Assembly: GCA_947624875.1 (NCBI GenBank)
Contig: CANQMA010000002.1
Location: 26,473 to 90,472, forward strand
Source: an uncultured Lachnospiraceae bacterium
Lineage (GTDB): Bacteria > Bacillota > Clostridia > Lachnospirales > Lachnospiraceae
Length of the DNA: 64,000 bases
Direction: 5' to 3'
In this document: in pieces, positions 44,330-52,707 of the stretch
Layout: each line of letters begins with the position of its first letter
Position numbering within the stretch: the first letter of the stretch is position 1
Notes under the pieces: generated by a model
Databases searched by the model: none
Seen by the model: the letters and a program-made list of their open reading frames with translations, nothing else
What the model was told of the DNA's origin: nothing
Made by a program: the position numbers and the translations under genes

Positions 44330-44775
44330 TGGAGGTCATTTTATTGCAGGATGTCAAATCCTTAGGAAAAAAAGGCGAAATTATCAATGTAAATAATGGA
44401 TATGCGAGAAATTACATATTGCCGAAAAAACTTGGAATTGAGGCCAATGGAAAAAATCTGAACGACTTAAAACTGCAGAAGAAGAATGCAGAAAAAGTCG
44501 CAAAGGAAAAACTGGATGCAGCGCAAAAACTGGCGGATGATTTAAAGGAAAAGTCCGTGACCGTAAAAATTCAGTCCGGGGTCGAAGGAAAGGTATTCGG
44601 GTCTATTTCCAACAAGGAAATTTCTTTGGAAGCAAGACGGCAGCTGGGTCTCGATATTGACAAGAAAAAAATTGTGATTCCGGAGCCAATGAAGTCACTT
44701 GGAACCTATCATGTAAATATTAAGCTTCATAAGGATGTCACTGCCACGCTGGCAGTGAAGGTAGAAGCAAAATAA
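44329..44775 (+). CDS. rplI: 50S ribosomal protein L9
   Basis: The 148-residue protein has the canonical L9 N-terminal domain [20 protein letters not shown] with [14 protein letters not shown], the long connecting helix rich in Lys and Ala (residues 45-75), and the C-terminal RNA-binding domain. L9 binds 23S rRNA domain V near the L1 stalk. The ATG overlaps the gdpP stop (TAATG) and dnaB starts 13 bp after its own stop, so the three genes form an operon. Confidence 0.98.
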   Translation: MEVILLQDVKSLGKKGEIINVNNGYARNYILPKKLGIEANGKNLNDLKLQKKNAEKVAKEKLDAAQKLADDLKEKSVTVKIQSGVEGKVFGSISNKEISLEARRQLGLDIDKKKIVIPEPMKSLGTYHVNIKLHKDVTATLAVKVEAK

Positions 44776-44788
44776 CCGGGAGAAAAAC

Positions 44789-46132
44789 ATGGACGAGGCA
44801 GTAGTAAAAAGAATTATGCCCCATAGCAACGAGGCAGAGCAGGCAGTCATCGGGTCAATGATGATGGATGCAGATGCCATTCCCGTTGCGATGGAAAAAA
44901 TAACAGAAAGCCATTTTTATAATCGGCAGTACGGCTCTTTATTTCAGGCAATGGCAGAGTTGTTTAATGAAGGGAAAACGTGCGACTTAGTGACCATCAA
45001 AGATAAACTGAACGAAATGGATGTGCCTTCCGAGGTCATTAGCATTGACTTCATTAAAAATATTCTGGAAATGGTGCCGACCTCAGCAAACATCAGACAG
45101 TATGCGCAGATTGTTTATGAGAAAGCTGTGCTCCGCAATCTGATTCGCGCCAACGAGGAGATTGCAAACGTCTGTTATGCAGGGAACGAAAAACTGGAGA
45201 CCGTGCTGGAAGATACGGAAAAGAAAATTTTCGACCTGATTCAGACCGGAAATACCGGAGAGTATGTTCCGATTCAGAAGGTCGTTATCAATGTGATTGA
45301 TAAAATTGAACATGCATCCAATACAAAGGGAAGCATCACGGGACTGCCCACAGGATTTACAAAACTGGATCACCAGCTTTCCGGCCTGCAGCCGTCTGAT
45401 TTAATCCTGCTTGCGGCAAGACCTTCTGTTGGAAAAACAGCCTTTGTGCTGAATATTACAGAAAACATTGCGATTAAACAGAATCACGCAGTGGCGATTT
45501 TCAGTTTGGAAATGTCCGGAGAACAGCTTGTACAGCGTATTCTTTCCCAGAATTCCATGGTTAATTCGCAAAAAATCCGTGTCGGGGAACTGTCAGATAA
45601 TGAGTGGGCAAACATTGTGGAGTCTGCAAATTTAATTGGAAATTCCAATATTATTATTGACGATACGCCGGGCATCAGTATTGGAGAAATGCGTTCAAAA
45701 TGCCGTAAGTTTAAACTGGAAAAGGATATTCAGCTGATTATCGTGGATTATATGCAGCTGATGACAACGAATGGACGTTCCAACAGCAGAGAACAGGAGA
45801 TTGCAGAAATTTCCAGAACACTAAAGGGGATTGCAAGGGAACTGAATGTGCCGGTTATTGCTCTATCACAATTAAACCGTGCGTCAGAATCCCGAGAGGA
45901 TAAAAAGCCGATTATGGCAGATTTGCGTGAATCCGGTTCGATTGAGCAGGATGCAGATGTGGTTATGCTGCTATCCAGATATTACGACAGAGAGACGAAG
46001 ACGGAGGACCGCAATCGCATTATTGTGAACGTGGCAAAACAGCGTAACGGCCCGACAGGAGAAGTTGAGCTTGTATGGCTTCCTGAGTTTACGAAGTTCG
46101 AAAATGCCGAAAAAGAGGAAGGCAGGATATAA
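44789..46132 (+). CDS. dnaB: Replicative DNA helicase DnaB
   Basis: The 447-residue hexameric helicase has an N-terminal helical domain (MPHSNEAEQAVIGSMMMDAD) and a RecA-like C-terminal domain starting near residue 180. Walker A is ARPSVGKTAFVLN, Walker B is LIIVDYMQLM, and the DnaB motif EISRTLKGIARELNVPVIALSQLNR with DLRESGSIEQDADVV follows. It unwinds DNA at the fork. No intein is present. It closes the gdpP-rplI-dnaB operon. Confidence 0.98.
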   Translation: MDEAVVKRIMPHSNEAEQAVIGSMMMDADAIPVAMEKITESHFYNRQYGSLFQAMAELFNEGKTCDLVTIKDKLNEMDVPSEVISIDFIKNILEMVPTSANIRQYAQIVYEKAVLRNLIRANEEIANVCYAGNEKLETVLEDTEKKIFDLIQTGNTGEYVPIQKVVINVIDKIEHASNTKGSITGLPTGFTKLDHQLSGLQPSDLILLAARPSVGKTAFVLNITENIAIKQNHAVAIFSLEMSGEQLVQRILSQNSMVNSQKIRVGELSDNEWANIVESANLIGNSNIIIDDTPGISIGEMRSKCRKFKLEKDIQLIIVDYMQLMTTNGRSNSREQEIAEISRTLKGIARELNVPVIALSQLNRASESREDKKPIMADLRESGSIEQDADVVMLLSRYYDRETKTEDRNRIIVNVAKQRNGPTGEVELVWLPEFTKFENAEKEEGRI

Positions 46133-46188
46133 AAAAACCTTTTTTGACAAAGATACAAAAGGTTACATTTTTTGTAGTGCTAGGGTGA

Positions 46189-46217
46189 TTGAATCCTACA
46201 TATACTGGTTTTATAAT
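46189..46217 (+). promoter_or_regulatory. Promoter of the merR-type gene, overlapping the dnaB terminator
   Basis: TTGAAT (46189-46194), a 17-base spacer and TATAAT (46212-46217). The -10 runs into the left arm of the terminator hairpin starting at 46216. Transcription would begin near 46224, after that arm. Confidence 0.6.
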
Positions 46218-46252
46218 TGAGATGTTCCAAAAGGGGCGTCTCAATTTTTTTG
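46216..46252 (+). terminator. Terminator after dnaB
   Basis: ATTGAGA pairs with TCTCAAT around a G-rich loop (with a further G-C possible), followed by seven T. It sits directly before the merR-type ribosome site. A weaker AACCTTTT/AAAAGGTT hairpin lies at 46136-46164. Confidence 0.8.
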
Positions 46253-46265
46253 TTAGGAGGTTTAT

Positions 46266-46928
46266 ATGGGGGAAAAGAGATATATGATTTCAGATGCATC
46301 AAGAATGCTTGGAATTGAATCACATGTGTTGAGATACTGGGAAGAGGAACTCGATATTGTAATTCCAAGGAACGAGATGGGACATCGGTATTATACAGAT
46401 TATCATATCAATTTATTGAGAAACATCCGAAAATTAAAGCAGCAGGGATATGGACTTCGGGCAATTAAAATGATGCTTGCAGACCCGAACGAAGCGGCAG
46501 AAGAAAAAAATACAGGAAATCTGCCGGGAGTCCGTGTTCATTTTGAAGCAGAAAACCGATTGGATGCGGCAGATTCACCAATGAATGCAAAACTTGAGCA
46601 GTTTCAAAATATTATGGACGGCATTGTATCAAAGGCAATTCAAAACTCCACAAAGAATCTGGGAAAAGAATTGAGCGATGATGTAAGCCAGAATGTGTTA
46701 AAGGGAGTCAATTATATGATGAGGCTTCAGGATGAAAAAGAGGACGCAAGATATAAGAAACTGGACGAATTAATGCGCAGCCGGCAGAGGGAGTCACGCA
46801 AGGAACGAAAACAACGCCAGAAAGCAGAGAAAGTACTGGCAAAAGATGTGAAAAAGACCAAAGCGGCAGCCGAAAAAAAAGCAAAAAACGAGGTGGTCAA
46901 AAAAGGAAAAGTGGAAGCCACAGCTTAA
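46266..46928 (+). CDS. MerR-type helix-turn-helix regulator with a basic tail
   Basis: The 220-residue protein opens with a MerR winged-helix domain (residues 6-70: YMISDASRMLGIESHVLRYW, HRYYTDYHINLLRNIRKLKQ, GYGLRAIKMML). A helical middle lacks the usual ligand-binding domain, and the tail from about residue 168 is extremely rich in Lys, Arg and Ala. There are no cysteines, so it is not a metal-responsive MerR. Its promoter is embedded in the dnaB terminator. Targets are unknown; no MerR-type elongated-spacer promoter was found next to it. Confidence 0.87.
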   Translation: MGEKRYMISDASRMLGIESHVLRYWEEELDIVIPRNEMGHRYYTDYHINLLRNIRKLKQQGYGLRAIKMMLADPNEAAEEKNTGNLPGVRVHFEAENRLDAADSPMNAKLEQFQNIMDGIVSKAIQNSTKNLGKELSDDVSQNVLKGVNYMMRLQDEKEDARYKKLDELMRSRQRESRKERKQRQKAEKVLAKDVKKTKAAAEKKAKNEVVKKGKVEATA

Positions 46929-46970
46929 GAATCCGGCAGACAATCTTTGGTTTTACATACGCGTTGATAC

Positions 46971-47025
46971 AAAAATAAAACAGCTTTCCGGTTGTGATGA
47001 CACAGGGGAAAGCTGTTTTATTTTT
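46971..47025. terminator. Bidirectional terminator between merR-type gene and ferredoxin gene
   Basis: A perfect 19-bp stem, arms 46971-46989 and 47007-47025, is rich in A on the left and T on the right. It can stop transcription from both sides. Confidence 0.93.
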
Positions 47026-47036
47026 GACTATTACCA

Positions 47037-47207
47037 TTAGTCCAGTTTAATAGAATCTGTTGGGCAGGTACCTGCACAAGCGCCGCATTCGATACAAGCG
47101 TCAGTGTCAATGATATAAACGCCATCACCCTCTGAAATTGCGCCAACAGGACATGATCCTGCGCATGCGCCACAGCCGATACAACCCTCTAAGATTTTGT
47201 AAGCCAT
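47037..47207 (-). CDS. 2[4Fe-4S] ferredoxin
   Basis: The start is ATG 47207 behind AAGGAGG; the longer in-frame extension has no ribosome site. The 56-residue protein is a classic clostridial ferredoxin with two CxxCxxCxxxCP clusters: CIGCGACAGSCP and CIECGACAGTCP. It carries low-potential electrons, for example to and from pyruvate:ferredoxin oxidoreductase or hydrogenase. It is monocistronic, with a TTGCAA-17-TATGAT promoter upstream and a 19-bp-stem bidirectional terminator shared with the MerR gene. Confidence 0.97.
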   Translation of the reverse strand: MAYKILEGCIGCGACAGSCPVGAISEGDGVYIIDTDACIECGACAGTCPTDSIKLD

Positions 47208-47286
47208 TATGTACGCCTCCTTAAAAAATATCATTTCATTGGACAACACATCCTAAAAAGTGTTATTCAATGAATACCGTAACAAT

Positions 47287-47315
47287 ATCATAATACAATC
47301 AAAGGCAGATTGCAA
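47287..47315 (-). promoter_or_regulatory. Ferredoxin promoter
   Basis: On the minus strand TTGCAA, a 17-base spacer and TATGAT, about 80 bp upstream of ATG 47207. Confidence 0.6.
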
Positions 47316-47354
47316 CAAATAAAGAAAGGAAATCCATAAAAAGAACCCTGCCAA

Positions 47355-48392
47355 TTATTTCGTTTTTGCCTTTTTTATGGAAAAGATAAATTCCGTGCCG
47401 ACACCCTCGGTACTGATGACGTCGATGGTCTCATTATGCGCCATAATAATTTCTTTGACAATGGCAAGACCGATTCCGGAGCCGTTTTTGTCGCGGCCTC
47501 TTGACAGGTCTGTTTTATAAAAACGCTGCCAGATTTTGTCTAAAGAATTTTTCGGAATGCCCATGCCGAAGTCTTTGACAGAACAATATACCTTATCTCC
47601 TTTATTAGAGAGTTTCAAAATAATTTTTGAATGTGTATTGCTGAATTTAATTGCATTATCTAACAGGTTATAAAGAACCTGTTCAATTTTTCCCTTATCC
47701 GCACTGACACGGTACCGCCTGGACGGAAATTGCAGGACGAGTTCAATGTTTTTCTTTTCGCAGATGCCCTGAAAAGTGCCGACGGTGGAGGTAATGACCG
47801 TTTCCATGTCAAAATCCTCATAAATCAGCTGTGGACCGGAACTGTTCCAACTGTTCAATTCCCGAAGCCCGGTTGTCAAACGTTCCAGGCGTTCCGCTTC
47901 CGAAAGGACAATAGACAGATATTTATTGTGTTCCTCCGGTGGAATGGTTCCATCCATCATTGCCTCAAGATATCCTTTGATGGAGGTCAGTGGAGAGCGG
48001 AAATCATGGGAAATATTGGAAATGAATTCCTTTTGATAATCTCTCGAATTGCTGAGCTGTTTTGCCATGTAGCGCAGGGAATTTGCTACATCTCCGAGTT
48101 CATCGTCATTATCCACTTTGAGATTCTCATAATCAAAATTTCCTTTGGCGTACTCCATGGCGGCAATCCGGATTTGTTTGAGCGGGAGATAAATAAACCA
48201 CGCAAAATTTAAAAAAATAATCAGGGATAACAGTAAAATAACAGCGTAAGTAATATATAATCCCTGTACAATCTCCTTCGTAGATTCCTGATTGATAAAT
48301 AAATTGCGGCACCATCTGGAAATAATGAAAAATCCCAAAGAAGCAAACAGCAGATATCCGGTAAAAAATTTTGTAATAATTGAATTTCGCAT
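47355..48392 (-). CDS. Two-component sensor histidine kinase
   Basis: The 345-residue membrane kinase has two helices (about residues 10-27 and 45-70) flanking a very short extracellular loop of some 20 residues. A HAMP linker, a HisKA domain with phospho-accepting His in FISNISHDFRSPLTSIKGYL (about residue 128), and a HATPase domain (NLLDNAIKFS, DFGMGIPKNSLDKIWQRFYK, GSGIGLAIVKEI) follow. The tiny sensor loop suggests detection within or near the membrane. The start codon overlaps the response-regulator stop by one base. The stimulus is unknown. Confidence 0.95.
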   Translation of the reverse strand: MRNSIITKFFTGYLLFASLGFFIISRWCRNLFINQESTKEIVQGLYITYAVILLLSLIIFLNFAWFIYLPLKQIRIAAMEYAKGNFDYENLKVDNDDELGDVANSLRYMAKQLSNSRDYQKEFISNISHDFRSPLTSIKGYLEAMMDGTIPPEEHNKYLSIVLSEAERLERLTTGLRELNSWNSSGPQLIYEDFDMETVITSTVGTFQGICEKKNIELVLQFPSRRYRVSADKGKIEQVLYNLLDNAIKFSNTHSKIILKLSNKGDKVYCSVKDFGMGIPKNSLDKIWQRFYKTDLSRGRDKNGSGIGLAIVKEIIMAHNETIDVISTEGVGTEFIFSIKKAKTK

Positions 48393-49102
48393 TATTTGTT
48401 ATGCACCTCGAATCTGTAACCAACACTCCAGACGGTCCCGATGGACCATTCATCGGTATCGGCAATTTTTTCACGAATCCGTTTGATGTGGACATCCACG
48501 GTCCGCGTGTCTCCGGCATATTCATACCCCCAAATCTGGTCAAGCAGCTGCTCTCTGGTAAACACCTGATTTGGTGAGGCGGCAAGAAAATATAATAGTT
48601 CAATTTCCCGCGGCGTCATATCCACCGGTTTTCCCTTATAAATCACTTCATAATTGGAACGGTTAATCTTTAAGTCTTTGTATTCCACATATTTATCGGT
48701 AGGCGCTGCAGTGGAAGGAGGAGCAGGAATCTCATGATATCTGCGGAGAACTGCCTTGACTCTTGCCACCAGTTCCTTGGAATCAAATGGCTTGATTATA
48801 TAGTCGTCGGCGCCGAGTTCCAGACCGAGCACTTTGTCAAAGACTTCCGTTTTCGCCGAAAGCATAATAATCGGGACATTGGAATTTTTTCGGATTTCCC
48901 GGCACACTTCATAACCGTCAATCCTGGGAAGCATCAAATCCAGTAAGACCAGATCCGGACAAAACTCGGAAAAAGCATCCAGCGCAGACTGCCCGTCATT
49001 TTCAATTCTGGTCTCAAAACATTCCTTTGTGAGATATAATGAAATAAGATTTGCAATATTCTGATCGTCGTCGACAATCAGGATTTTTTGTTTGTTTGCC
49101 AT
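48392..49102 (-). CDS. OmpR/PhoB-family response regulator
   Basis: The start is ATG 49102 with GGAGG eight bases upstream; a longer in-frame version has no ribosome site. The 236-residue regulator has a receiver domain (KILIVDDDQNIANL, phospho-accepting Asp55 in LVLLDLMLPRIDG, Lys in IIKPFDSKEL) and a winged-helix DNA-binding domain (residues 135-236, MTPREIELLYFLAASPNQVF, TVDVHIKRIREKI). It is coupled to the histidine kinase. It lies 72 bp after mutS2 on the same strand and may be partly read through from it. Confidence 0.96.
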   Translation of the reverse strand: MANKQKILIVDDDQNIANLISLYLTKECFETRIENDGQSALDAFSEFCPDLVLLDLMLPRIDGYEVCREIRKNSNVPIIMLSAKTEVFDKVLGLELGADDYIIKPFDSKELVARVKAVLRRYHEIPAPPSTAAPTDKYVEYKDLKINRSNYEVIYKGKPVDMTPREIELLYFLAASPNQVFTREQLLDQIWGYEYAGDTRTVDVHIKRIREKIADTDEWSIGTVWSVGYRFEVHNK

Positions 49103-49174
49103 AATAAAAACCTCCACAACATAATTGATTAAGTTCATGCGGATATCTTCATATCTGCAAAATCTATATAAAGT

Positions 49175-51541
49175 TTATTGGAACTCTACCACTGTGGCGC
49201 CGGCGCCGCCCTCTCCAAGTCCGCCATTGCGGAATGATTTGACGTAACTGCATTTTTTTAGATAAGCCTGTACTGCACTTCTAAGGGCGCCGGTTCCTTT
49301 CCCATGAATGATCGAAACCTGAGGGAGCCTTGCAATATAAGCGTCATCCAGATACTTTTCGAGTTCTCCCAATGCTTCGTCAACTGTTTTTCCAATCAGA
49401 TTTAACTCCGTCTTAATATGCAGGGACTTTGACAGTTTTATTTTTCCCGCGCTGCCTTTCTGATACCCCGGCGCATGAATATCCTGCTCTTCCATGATTT
49501 CCAAATCAGAAATAGGAACCTTGGAGTTTAAAATTCCCATCTTGACAGTGACCATGCCGTCTCTGTTTGGCAGCGAAGCAACAATACCGTTTAAGTTCAT
49601 GCTTAAAACTCTGACGCCCGTTCCGGGTTTAAAATCAGACGCCTTGTATTCTTTCCGTGAAACTTTTGGTTTTACAGTCACAAATTCCTGATTTTTCTTT
49701 AAGGAAGCGCCCACCTTCGCGCGGGCTTTTTCCATTTCTTTTGTATTGCCTGAATTTCCGTATTTATGAATCATTTTAATGGCTTCGTCGGCAGTTTCCT
49801 TTGCTTCTTTTAAAATATCCGCCGCTTCTTCCTTAGATTTCTGCAGCAGTTTTTCGCGCTGGGATTCCAACCGCTCCATTTTCAGTTCATAATCTTTTTT
49901 CAGCGATTTGATTTGAGATTTATACACAGAGATGGTTTTCTGATCCTGTTCAATCTGGATTCTCTGCCGTTCAATCTCTGATAAAACATCTTCAAACTGA
50001 CGGTCGTTTCGACCGAGACGGGTTTCAGCGTCATCAATAATATATTCCGGAAGCCCCAGTTTTTTGGAAATTGCGAATGCGTTGCTTTTTCCGGGAATTC
50101 CTGTTAAGAGCCGGTAAGTCGGCTGCAGGGTTTCTACGTTAAATTCACAGCTTGCGTTTTGGACGCCGTCTGTGGAAAGCGCAAACAGTTTCAGTTCACT
50201 GTAATGGGTTGTCGCCATGGTACGGACGCCCATATTTTTTAGGAAAGATAAGATGGAAATGCCGAGTGCGGCGCCTTCCACCGGATCTGTTCCGGCGCCC
50301 GGTTCATCAAACAATACTAAGCTGTCTGAATCTGCAGATTCTAAAATCTGTACGGTATTGACCATATGTGCTGAAAAAGTACTGAGATTCTGCTCGATAC
50401 TCTGTTCATCGCCGATGTCCGCAAAGACCTCTTTAAAGACCGCAAGTTTACTGCCCTCAAAAGCGGGAATATGGAGTCCGGCCTGACCCATCAGGGTTAA
50501 AAGCCCGATTGTTTTCAGGGAAACTGTTTTACCGCCGGTGTTCGGCCCGGTTACAATGAGCAGAACATAATCTTTTCCGAGACTTAAATCAATCGGTACA
50601 GCTTTTTTGCCGTCCAAAAGCGGATGTCTTGCCTTTTTGATTTCAATAATCCCCCGGTCATTCAACTCAGGCATTGTGGCTTTCATCTCTTTTGCCAGAG
50701 CTGCTTTTGCAAAAATAAAGTCCAGTTTCGCCAAAATCTCCATATTGCTGCGGAGTTCTAATAGATGTTCTCCGCACATCGTGGATAAATTTGCTAAAAT
50801 CACCTGAATTTCATCTGCCTCTTTGGCGTCGAGCTGCTTTAACTGATTATTCAGTTCCACCACTGCGGCGGGTTCGATAAAGAGCGTGGCTCCGCTGGAA
50901 GACTGGTCGTGGACAATGCCGGATACTTTGGCGCGGTGTTCCGCCCTGACCGGAACACAATATCTTCCGTCCCGCATAGTAATTAAGGAGTCCTGAAGAT
51001 AGGACTGCCCCGCCTGTGAATTTACCAGTGAGGATAACTGGGAATGAATCCGGTCATTGGTCAGTTTCATCTGCCTGCGGATGCTTTTCAGATTGGCAGA
51101 GGCATCGTCAGCGATTTCTTCTTCAGAGATGATACAGCGTTCAATGTCGTTTTTTAAAGGGGTTAATGGCTCGATTGCCTGAAACATTTCCTCCAGACTG
51201 TCAGAAAGATCGTCTTCCTTTTTTAAATAAGTTTTCACCCGAAGCGCAGCCTTTAGCAGACTGCAAATATGAAGAAGTTCTCCGGTGCCCAGAATACTTC
51301 CGATTTCTAATCGGATCAAAGACTGTGTAATATCGTGGATTCCGTCAAAGGAGAGACTTCCTTTCTGCCAGATTCGTTTTAATGCGTCTGAAGTTTCGGT
51401 CTGGTTCTTTCGGATAACATTTATATCTGCTTCCGGAACCAGCGCCCGGCACAATTTTTTTCCGGGTGCGGAATATGCCCTGTCTGTCAGCAGGTCAATT
51501 ATTTTATTAAATTCCAGTGTTTGTAACACTTTTTCATTCAT
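49175..51541 (-). CDS. mutS2: Endonuclease MutS2
   Basis: The 788-residue protein has the MutS core and ATPase domain without a mismatch-recognition domain: Walker A TGPNTGGKTVSL near residues 330-342, FDEPGAGTDPVEGAALG (Walker B), and the signature STFSAHM. A coiled coil lies at about 510-600, and the C-terminal Smr nuclease domain ends with VSIIHGKGTGALRSAVQAYL. MutS2 counters homologous recombination and, in B. subtilis, rescues collided ribosomes. GGAG precedes the ATG. A perfect 6-bp hairpin (51565-51580) lies in its leader. Confidence 0.97.
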   Translation of the reverse strand: MNEKVLQTLEFNKIIDLLTDRAYSAPGKKLCRALVPEADINVIRKNQTETSDALKRIWQKGSLSFDGIHDITQSLIRLEIGSILGTGELLHICSLLKAALRVKTYLKKEDDLSDSLEEMFQAIEPLTPLKNDIERCIISEEEIADDASANLKSIRRQMKLTNDRIHSQLSSLVNSQAGQSYLQDSLITMRDGRYCVPVRAEHRAKVSGIVHDQSSSGATLFIEPAAVVELNNQLKQLDAKEADEIQVILANLSTMCGEHLLELRSNMEILAKLDFIFAKAALAKEMKATMPELNDRGIIEIKKARHPLLDGKKAVPIDLSLGKDYVLLIVTGPNTGGKTVSLKTIGLLTLMGQAGLHIPAFEGSKLAVFKEVFADIGDEQSIEQNLSTFSAHMVNTVQILESADSDSLVLFDEPGAGTDPVEGAALGISILSFLKNMGVRTMATTHYSELKLFALSTDGVQNASCEFNVETLQPTYRLLTGIPGKSNAFAISKKLGLPEYIIDDAETRLGRNDRQFEDVLSEIERQRIQIEQDQKTISVYKSQIKSLKKDYELKMERLESQREKLLQKSKEEAADILKEAKETADEAIKMIHKYGNSGNTKEMEKARAKVGASLKKNQEFVTVKPKVSRKEYKASDFKPGTGVRVLSMNLNGIVASLPNRDGMVTVKMGILNSKVPISDLEIMEEQDIHAPGYQKGSAGKIKLSKSLHIKTELNLIGKTVDEALGELEKYLDDAYIARLPQVSIIHGKGTGALRSAVQAYLKKCSYVKSFRNGGLGEGGAGATVVEFQ

Positions 51542-51564
51542 AACAGTTCTCCGATTTTTGAGCC

Positions 51565-51580
51565 GGGAAGGTGTCTTCCC
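51565..51580 (-). promoter_or_regulatory. Hairpin in the mutS2 leader
   Basis: GGGAAG and CTTCCC are separated by four bases, forming a perfect six-base-pair hairpin 24-39 bp before the mutS2 ATG. It could stabilise the mRNA or bind a protein; no T-run follows. Confidence 0.4.
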
Positions 51581-51592
51581 TGTGCTTCATTC

Positions 51593-51621
51593 TTGTTTTT
51601 AACACTATAATCAATTATAAT
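51593..51621 (+). promoter_or_regulatory. Candidate yhaM promoter
   Basis: TTGTTT (51593-51598), 17 bases, TATAAT (51616-51621) on the plus strand, overlapping the divergent mutS2 promoter. Confidence 0.5.
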
Positions 51622-51642
51622 AAAATTTAATGATTAGGTAAA
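51614..51642 (-). promoter_or_regulatory. Candidate mutS2 promoter
   Basis: On the minus strand TTTACC, 17 bases, TATAAT (51614-51619). It shares bases with the yhaM -10, so the two may compete for RNA polymerase. Confidence 0.5.
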
Positions 51643-51698
51643 GGAAAAACACCGTAAGAATTGCGGTGGACAAAAAAATAGATAAGAAAGAGGTAGTT

Positions 51699-52649
51699 AT
51701 GAAATTTATTGAGACATTGCGAGAGGGAGAAAAAATTCATGAGGTTTATCTCTGCAAACAAAAAAATACGGCGACTACAAAAAATGGAAAAGAGTATGAA
51801 AACGTGATTTTGCAGGATAAAACAGGGTGTTTGGATGCAAAAATCTGGGAGCCGCACTCCATGGGAATTGATGAGTTTGACGCGCTGGATTATGTGGAAG
51901 TCGGCGGCGATATCACGATGTACAACGGGCAGCTTCAGATGAGTATCAAGCGGGCGCGCAAGGTTGAGGAACAGGACATCAACCCTGCGGATTATCTTCC
52001 GTGCACATCAAAAAATACGGATGAGATGATGGCAGAACTCTTAAAGTATGTAATCTCCGTGGAAAATCCCTATTATAAGCAGCTTCTGACCGCTCTGTTT
52101 ATTGATAACCAGGAATTTGCCAAGGCATTTAGAAAACATTCCGCGGCAAAAAGCATTCATCACGGTTTTATCGGCGGATTGCTGGAACATACGCTGTCTG
52201 TGGTAAAACTGTGCGATTTTTATACAGGACTTTACCCGGTATTGAATCGGGATCTGCTCATTACCGCTGCAATTTGCCACGATATTGGAAAAGTGTATGA
52301 ACTTTCCGATTTTCCGGCGAATGATTATACGGACGCGGGACAGCTTTTGGGACATATTGTGATGGGATGCGAGATGGTAGGAAATATCATTCAGACGATT
52401 CCTGATTTCCCGAAAAAAATGGCAAATGAATTAAAGCATTGTATTTTGGCACATCACGGAGAACTGGAATACGGTTCTCCAAAAAAACCGGCGCTGATTG
52501 AAGCGCTGGCGCTTAATTTTGCAGATAATACGGACGCTAAGATGGAAATGATGAATGAAATTTTTGAGAGTCATGCCAATATTGATTCGGAGCAGTGGCT
52601 CGGATATCAGAAAATGATGGAAAGCAATGTCAGGAAAACGAGCAAATGA
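51699..52649 (+). CDS. yhaM: YhaM-type 3'-5' exoribonuclease (OB fold plus HD domain)
   Basis: The ATG at 51699 follows AGAGGT; a GTG 33 bp upstream has no ribosome site. The 316-residue protein has an N-terminal OB-fold nucleic-acid-binding domain (ENVILQDKTGCLDAKIWEP) and an HD phosphohydrolase-type nuclease domain with HHGFIGGLLEHTLSVV, ICHDIGKVYE (the HD pair), LGHIVMGCEMV and CILAHHGELEYGSPKKP. YhaM trims RNA and single-stranded DNA 3' ends. It is divergent from mutS2 and followed by the methyltransferase gene. Confidence 0.93.
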   Translation: MKFIETLREGEKIHEVYLCKQKNTATTKNGKEYENVILQDKTGCLDAKIWEPHSMGIDEFDALDYVEVGGDITMYNGQLQMSIKRARKVEEQDINPADYLPCTSKNTDEMMAELLKYVISVENPYYKQLLTALFIDNQEFAKAFRKHSAAKSIHHGFIGGLLEHTLSVVKLCDFYTGLYPVLNRDLLITAAICHDIGKVYELSDFPANDYTDAGQLLGHIVMGCEMVGNIIQTIPDFPKKMANELKHCILAHHGELEYGSPKKPALIEALALNFADNTDAKMEMMNEIFESHANIDSEQWLGYQKMMESNVRKTSK

Positions 52650-52707
52650 TGTTGAATCCATTACATAAAGAAACAGTAGTTGAATTGATTCATCGCAGGG
52701 AGAATCC

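Noticed and set aside
46144..46172. TTGACA after dnaB as a promoter
   Set aside because: No acceptable -10 lies 16-18 bases downstream; the sequence is part of a weak hairpin after dnaB.
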